The notes below the pieces were generated by a model. The model made no database searches and was not told the origin of the DNA. It worked only from the letters and a program-made list of their open reading frames with translations. DNA of 17,577 nucleotides from positions 12,424-30,000 of the forward strand of contig DBWR01000065.1 in NCBI GenBank assembly GCA_002309305.1, in the 5' to 3' direction. Position 1 is the first letter of the stretch; every line of letters begins with the position of its first letter. Below, in pieces: positions 13,492 to 17,577 of the stretch. The position numbers and the translations under genes were made by a program. Origin of the DNA: Treponema sp. UBA1233 (GTDB lineage Bacteria > Spirochaetota > Spirochaetia > Treponematales > Treponemataceae).

Positions 13492-15162
13492 TTATTTCTC
13501 CACTATTGTAATTACCGAAGAAACTCCTGATATCATGGTTTTATCACCATATTCATTACCAAAATCATTTATCCTGAAGGAACCTGAGCTTCCTTGTACT
13601 GCATTGAAGATTTTTGTTGCCTCCGCACTGTAGAAAGAGTTTCCCTCAAGGTTTAGGACACAAGGATTTACGGAAGATGTATTGAAGATATCAAAAACTA
13701 TGTCCTCGTAATGGGCATCGATGTTTTTGTCAACCTCCATATCATCAGAAACTATTATGTTCTTGAAAGTAATCACGCCTCCCCTGTCTCCTATGTCAGC
13801 GAAATAGAAAATACCGAATCCTGGGATACTGGGTTCATCCCTTATGTCACATCTGGCTCCACGTGCCAAAGTACATGAACTTAGCGTAAAGTTGTCTATT
13901 GCAGGACTGTAGCTTGAGGCAGTTCTTTTACCCTGATTGTTTACCGCTACATGGCAAAGTGTGGCTGTATCCATTATGCAGTTGTGGATCGTAACGTTCT
14001 TTGCCGTGTTGTCTATGATTGCCTGGATAAAATTGAATTCGAAGCGGCTGTTCGTTATCTTGACATTCTCGCAGTTTCCCAGATAAACACCGCCACCCAT
14101 TCTTGCTATCTGATCTCCGTCAATCTCATGAAGCGGTTCCCAATTGGTCGAAGGGCCTATGTAATTCAGGTTTTTCTCGTGAAAATGAAAATTCAGCTCA
14201 TTTGAATTGAACCTGCATCCGCGGCATTCAAAATTGGACGTATTATTTGCCCAGAAACCAAAGCGGCACAGACTGAAATATGAATTCCTTATCAAACCGA
14301 TTGAGCCGCCGTCACTGCGTATTCCATAAGTGAACGCCACAAAGCTTGAATCATGGACTTCGTTTATTCTTCCCCCTCGCTTGACATCTATACCGCATAT
14401 ACAGACGGGTTTAGGAAGAGGATTGCCGTTTCCATAGCATTTTTCCCACAGCTGACCGCCCATGTAAAGGCTTGTATATCCTATGAGTGAAAGCCCCTGC
14501 ATGGAAATCTCTCCCCCATCCTCCACGACAAAAAGTGAGCCGAACAAACCGCAATTGTGAAAGCCATACTCCATGTTCTGTGCAATCATGTTTGCATAGA
14601 TTCCTTCACTTCTGTCATAGCCTTTCAGATATATCTTTTTCCTGATCGTAACAGGAGCCTTGATGCCATAGACTTTATCCACATTAAGCTGTGCACCGGA
14701 CTTACAGCAGTCAATAATCTGTTGCAGGATCTCAGGCTTGTATGTATCTATCGTTATTGTTACATATTCCCTGTTGACTTCCTGCATGAAAGAATAAGTT
14801 TCAACATTTCCATCTGTGCCCCTGACCCTAAAATCAAACCATTCAAGCTCTACCTCATCGTTTATGATCCGACCGCTGTAGCTGCAGTCTGTGAATCTGG
14901 CATAACCTGAAATAAGCGTGTTGTTGAAATGTATGGCTCCGTTCTTGATGCCTCCGCCGGCAAATTCAAGCACAGAGTCAGAAGGAATGTCAATCTCCGA
15001 TCCTTGCAGGTCTATAGTATCCCTTACAACATAGACTGCACCGGAATCATTCAATTGAGATGATATGCTTTGACTCGGATCAAGTACTCTAGTTCCCGAA
15101 ATCTGATGGGCACAGGACGACAGACACAACAGTGCCAGTATAAACACAAAACATTTTCTCAT
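13492..15162 (-). CDS. Lipoprotein with right-handed parallel beta-helix (paralogue 1)
   Basis: The 556-residue product has a classic lipobox, LSSC (C17). The N-terminal module DLQGSEIDIPSDSVLEF .. GGGIKNGAIHFNNT .. LEWFDF (about 50-112) corresponds segment by segment to that of its downstream paralogue. The helix rungs also correspond: GIRSDGGSIGLIRNSYFSLC, FECRGCRFNSNE and MGGGVYLGNCENVKITNSRF. It is probably displayed on the outer membrane. GGAG lies six bases before the ATG at 15162. It is the first gene of the envelope operon; the upstream gap is very A/T-rich and I could not settle on a promoter. This architecture is common in gut Bacteroidetes and phage tail proteins, so acquisition by transfer is plausible. 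The substrate is unknown. Confidence 0.82.
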   Translation of the reverse strand: MRKCFVFILALLCLSSCAHQISGTRVLDPSQSISSQLNDSGAVYVVRDTIDLQGSEIDIPSDSVLEFAGGGIKNGAIHFNNTLISGYARFTDCSYSGRIINDEVELEWFDFRVRGTDGNVETYSFMQEVNREYVTITIDTYKPEILQQIIDCCKSGAQLNVDKVYGIKAPVTIRKKIYLKGYDRSEGIYANMIAQNMEYGFHNCGLFGSLFVVEDGGEISMQGLSLIGYTSLYMGGQLWEKCYGNGNPLPKPVCICGIDVKRGGRINEVHDSSFVAFTYGIRSDGGSIGLIRNSYFSLCRFGFWANNTSNFECRGCRFNSNELNFHFHEKNLNYIGPSTNWEPLHEIDGDQIARMGGGVYLGNCENVKITNSRFEFNFIQAIIDNTAKNVTIHNCIMDTATLCHVAVNNQGKRTASSYSPAIDNFTLSSCTLARGARCDIRDEPSIPGFGIFYFADIGDRGGVITFKNIIVSDDMEVDKNIDAHYEDIVFDIFNTSSVNPCVLNLEGNSFYSAEATKIFNAVQGSSGSFRINDFGNEYGDKTMISGVSSVITIVEK

Positions 15163-15306
15163 ATAAGCTCCAACTTTTTATATACAACTTACAAGCAATA
15201 ATAATTTTAATATACAAAAAAAATATTTTTTTTTCTAGCCCAAAAAATGCCATTTTGGTAATTTTTTTTTCAACTCGGAATAAAGGGAAAAATCTTAAAA
15301 TCAATA

Positions 15307-15335
15307 TTGACTAATTAAAAATCAATCATCATACT
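15307..15335 (+). promoter_or_regulatory. Sigma-70-type promoter in front of the truncated hydrolase gene
   Basis: TTGACT (15307-15312), a 17-base spacer and CATACT (15330-15335) on the plus strand, with transcription predicted near 15342 and an AGGAG at 15346-15350. It has the same -10 box as the promoter at 6293-6321. The 15163-15480 gap otherwise holds only A/T-rich sequence upstream of the lipoprotein gene and the truncated plus-strand gene. Confidence 0.45.
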
Positions 15336-15359
15336 CCCCAAAAAGAGGAGAACAACAGT

Positions 15360-15509
15360 ATGAGCAAAGAAGAACTGCACAGTATGATTGAAAGGGAACA
15401 GCCCAACATATGTCAGATGGTGGTGTACAAGAACAATGAGATGGAAAACTTAGCTAAACACTGTATGAGTTCAAGCCCCCCTACACCAGCTGGCCTAGCT
15501 TGCTGCTGA
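15360..15509 (+). pseudogene. Truncated 5' end of a serine hydrolase (beta-lactamase-like) gene
   Basis: From the ATG at 15360 (AGGAG nine bases upstream) the frame starts MSKEELHSMIEREQPNICQM and continues VVYKNNEME. This resembles the N-terminus of class C beta-lactamase-related serine hydrolases, in which NICQ-VVYKN leads towards the SxxK active site. After about 29 codons it changes to unrelated low-quality sequence and stops at 15509, inside the 3' end of mfd, so the catalytic domain is absent. The intact promoter, ribosome site and start suggest that a deletion or recombination removed the rest and joined the remainder to the end of mfd. The family assignment rests on a short stretch, so it is tentative. 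Confidence 0.45.
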
Positions 15510-17577
15510 TGAACTCGCACTTGGTGTTCAGGTCTATGGATTTGGTCTTTAGCATCAGGCGGTTTGGATGCTGGGGATCCAGGGATATTGACGACGGATC
15601 TGACTTTATCATGCCAAGGAGCTTGTCCACGTTCACCTTTGCCACCTTGCTGAATTCCACCGTTGCAATCTGCTTTCTTTCGATTAGAGAGCTTATGCTC
15701 AGTTTTGTGCAGATGATCCTGATTCCAGCAAGATTAAGGAGGCTGCTTACTTCCGCGGGTACCGGTCCAAACCTGTCGTTCAGTTCCTCGCTAATTGCCT
15801 CAAGTTCCTCATCCTTCTTGACTGCCGAAATCTTCTTGTACATTTCCATCTTTGTCTGGTCATCGCTGATGTAGGTGTCCGGAATGTATCCAGAATATTC
15901 AAGCTCAAGCATGACTTCCTCGGGTGCCATCCAGTCTGAATCGCTAAGTTTCTGGATTGCAGAGTTAACAAGATACAGGTACATCTCAAATCCAACTGCA
16001 TGAATAGAATCTCCGCTCTGGTCCCTTCCAAGCAGGTCTCCCGCACCACGGATTTCCATGTCCTTCATCGCAATCTTGAATCCTGAGCCTAGTTCCGTAA
16101 AGTCGCCTATTACCTGAAGCCTCTTCATCGCATCTTCCGACAGTGCCTTGTGTTCTGGGTAAAAGAGGTATGCGTATGCCTTTCTGTCGCTTCGTCCGAC
16201 ACGTCCCCTGAGCTGATACAGCTGGCTTACTCCGTACATGTCCGCACGGTCTATTATGATTGTGTTTACGTTTGGAATGTCTATTCCGTTTTCGATAATC
16301 GTGGTCGCAACAAGGACGTGGAAACCTCCCATCTTGAACCTTCGGAATATGTCGTCAAGTTCCTCTACGTCCATCTGTCCGTGTGCCGTTTCTATAAGCA
16401 TCTCAGGAACTATGTGCTGGAGCTTTATGCGTGTTTCCTCAAGGGATTCCACCCTGTTGTGGAGGAAGAATACCTGGCCGCCCCTGCTTACTTCATTTCT
16501 TATTGCCGCCGCGATTTTTTCTTCCGAATATGCCTCAACCGAAGTTTCTATGGCCTGCCTGTTCTGCGGTGGAGTTGCAAGGAGAGATATGTCTCGGATT
16601 TTCAAGAGGCTCATGTGCAGGGTCCTTGGAATCGGGGTTGCGCTCATGGCAAGACAGTCCACGTTGTTCTTCATCACCTTGAGCTTTTCCTTGTCCTTTA
16701 CCCCAAAGCGCTGTTCCTCGTCGATTATCAAAAGTCCCAAATCCTTGTAGATAACGTCCTTTTGAAGGATCCTGTGCGTTCCAATCAAAATGTCGATTTG
16801 ACCTTCCGCAAGAAGACTCAGAGTTTTTTTCTGGTCTGCGGGACTTATAAAGCGTGAAAGCTGCGCGATTTTTACAGGGAAATTCTTAAAGCGTTCAACT
16901 GCATTTTCGTAATGCTGTTCGCTCAAAATCGTTGTCGGGGCAAGGAATGCAACCTGTTTTCCACCCATAACCGCCTTGAATGCCGCACGCATTGCAATCT
17001 CGGTTTTGCCGTATCCTACGTCTCCACACACAAGCCTGTCCATCGGTACGGGGCGTTCCATGTCTGCCTTAATCTCTTCCGTTGCAGAATACTGGTCTGC
17101 CGTGTCCTCGTATGGGAACGCCGCTTCAAATGCCGCCTGCCATTCTGTATCCTTTGGGAATGAAAATCCCCTTGAAGACTGTCTTTTGGAGTACAGATCT
17201 ATGAGTTTTTCCGCAATTTCCTGTGCCTTTTGCTGTGCCCTTGCCTTTCTTGCATTCCAGCTCTTGGAACCGATTTTGTCCAGCTTCGGAGTTGAATTTT
17301 CATTTCCGATATAGCGCTGAACCATGTTGACCTGTTCAATGGGTACAAAGATTGACTCCTCATCCGCATATTCAAGCTTGATGTAATCGCGTTCCGTGCC
17401 CGCTGCCTTGATGCGCTCGATTCCCTTAAAGAGGCCGATTCCGTAATTTGCATGGACGACATAATCTCCCGTGTGCAAGTCGACAAAGGTGTTAATTGCC
17501 TCTGACCTTACTTTCCTAAGGCTCTTTGGCGTGTGTTTCTTGCGTCCAAAGATTTCGTTTTCCTGGATTACAAGAAG
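15481..17577 (-). CDS. mfd: Transcription-repair coupling factor Mfd (C-terminal part, runs off the window)
   Basis: Mfd is a DNA translocase that removes RNA polymerase stalled at lesions and recruits UvrA. The frame is open from the right edge (17577) for 698 residues to a TAG at 15481-15483, so the UvrB-like N-terminal third lies outside. The RNA-polymerase-interacting domain is about 36-90 (GDYVVHANYGIGLFKGIERI). The helicase motifs follow: GDVGYGKTE (Walker A, about 185), DEEQRFG (Walker B, about 286), SATPIPRT, and GRVGRSDRKAYAY (motif VI). The translocation-in-repair region GSGFKIAMKDMEIRGAGDLL comes next. The C-terminal D7 region contains ELNDRFGPVP. All key residues are present. A TTG at 17478 is not a start; the coding sequence continues upstream. 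Its higher G/C content compared with the central block fits a core gene. Confidence 0.97.
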   Translation of the reverse strand, partial: LLVIQENEIFGRKKHTPKSLRKVRSEAINTFVDLHTGDYVVHANYGIGLFKGIERIKAAGTERDYIKLEYADEESIFVPIEQVNMVQRYIGNENSTPKLDKIGSKSWNARKARAQQKAQEIAEKLIDLYSKRQSSRGFSFPKDTEWQAAFEAAFPYEDTADQYSATEEIKADMERPVPMDRLVCGDVGYGKTEIAMRAAFKAVMGGKQVAFLAPTTILSEQHYENAVERFKNFPVKIAQLSRFISPADQKKTLSLLAEGQIDILIGTHRILQKDVIYKDLGLLIIDEEQRFGVKDKEKLKVMKNNVDCLAMSATPIPRTLHMSLLKIRDISLLATPPQNRQAIETSVEAYSEEKIAAAIRNEVSRGGQVFFLHNRVESLEETRIKLQHIVPEMLIETAHGQMDVEELDDIFRRFKMGGFHVLVATTIIENGIDIPNVNTIIIDRADMYGVSQLYQLRGRVGRSDRKAYAYLFYPEHKALSEDAMKRLQVIGDFTELGSGFKIAMKDMEIRGAGDLLGRDQSGDSIHAVGFEMYLYLVNSAIQKLSDSDWMAPEEVMLELEYSGYIPDTYISDDQTKMEMYKKISAVKKDEELEAISEELNDRFGPVPAEVSSLLNLAGIRIICTKLSISSLIERKQIATVEFSKVAKVNVDKLLGMIKSDPSSISLDPQHPNRLMLKTKSIDLNTKCEFISSKLGQLV

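Noticed and set aside
16150..16857. A 235-codon plus-strand frame opposite mfd
   Set aside because: It lies opposite the highly conserved helicase motifs of mfd; its length follows from mfd codon use.
17478..17478. A TTG start for a shorter Mfd
   Set aside because: Reading frame and Mfd-like sequence continue upstream to the window edge; the TTG is an internal Leu codon.

Overview
The window looks like a piece of a Treponema-type spirochaete chromosome, probably a host-associated, non-syphilis species. The evidence is an Rhs C-terminal core of the form common in Treponema, secreted proteins with spirochaete-style signal and lipoprotein peptides, a Phe-terminated outer-membrane barrel, and housekeeping genes (sufC-sufB, mfd) of ordinary bacterial type. 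The genus call is inference from protein style, not from a marker gene.

Layout. The left edge (1-1811) is the start of a suf iron-sulfur cluster operon on the minus strand: promoter, a 7-bp inverted repeat at the presumed transcription start, sufC, then sufB running off the window. Next comes a 292-bp imperfect palindrome (1856-2147) with no convincing gene, then a DUF4143-type AAA ATPase (2259-3605) with three spaced TGTGAT boxes upstream. The right edge (15481-17577) is the C-terminal two thirds of mfd.

Between these lie two accessory blocks. Block one (3767-10682) is visibly more A/T-rich and looks like a polymorphic-toxin or cell-envelope scrapyard. It contains an M23 metallopeptidase, a secreted two-SH3b protein and a 49-residue membrane protein in overlapping order; a chimeric fragment carrying an exact 60-bp copy of the M23 gene end; an orphan Rhs tip with a membrane-anchored follower; several secreted or membrane proteins of immunity-protein style; and at least four decayed gene pieces. 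Only a 9193-10682 segment is on the plus strand. Block two (10679-15162, minus) is an apparent three-gene envelope operon: two tandem, same-length (556 aa) parallel beta-helix lipoproteins followed by an outer-membrane beta-barrel protein.

The observations most worth a second look are: the nested palindrome; the in-frame signal peptide upstream of the M23 gene that is interrupted by three TAA codons; the 60-bp repeat and the chimera it created; the sharply bounded Rhs tip; and the twin beta-helix lipoproteins with their barrel neighbour. I found no CRISPR array, tRNA, rRNA, transposase or integrase.
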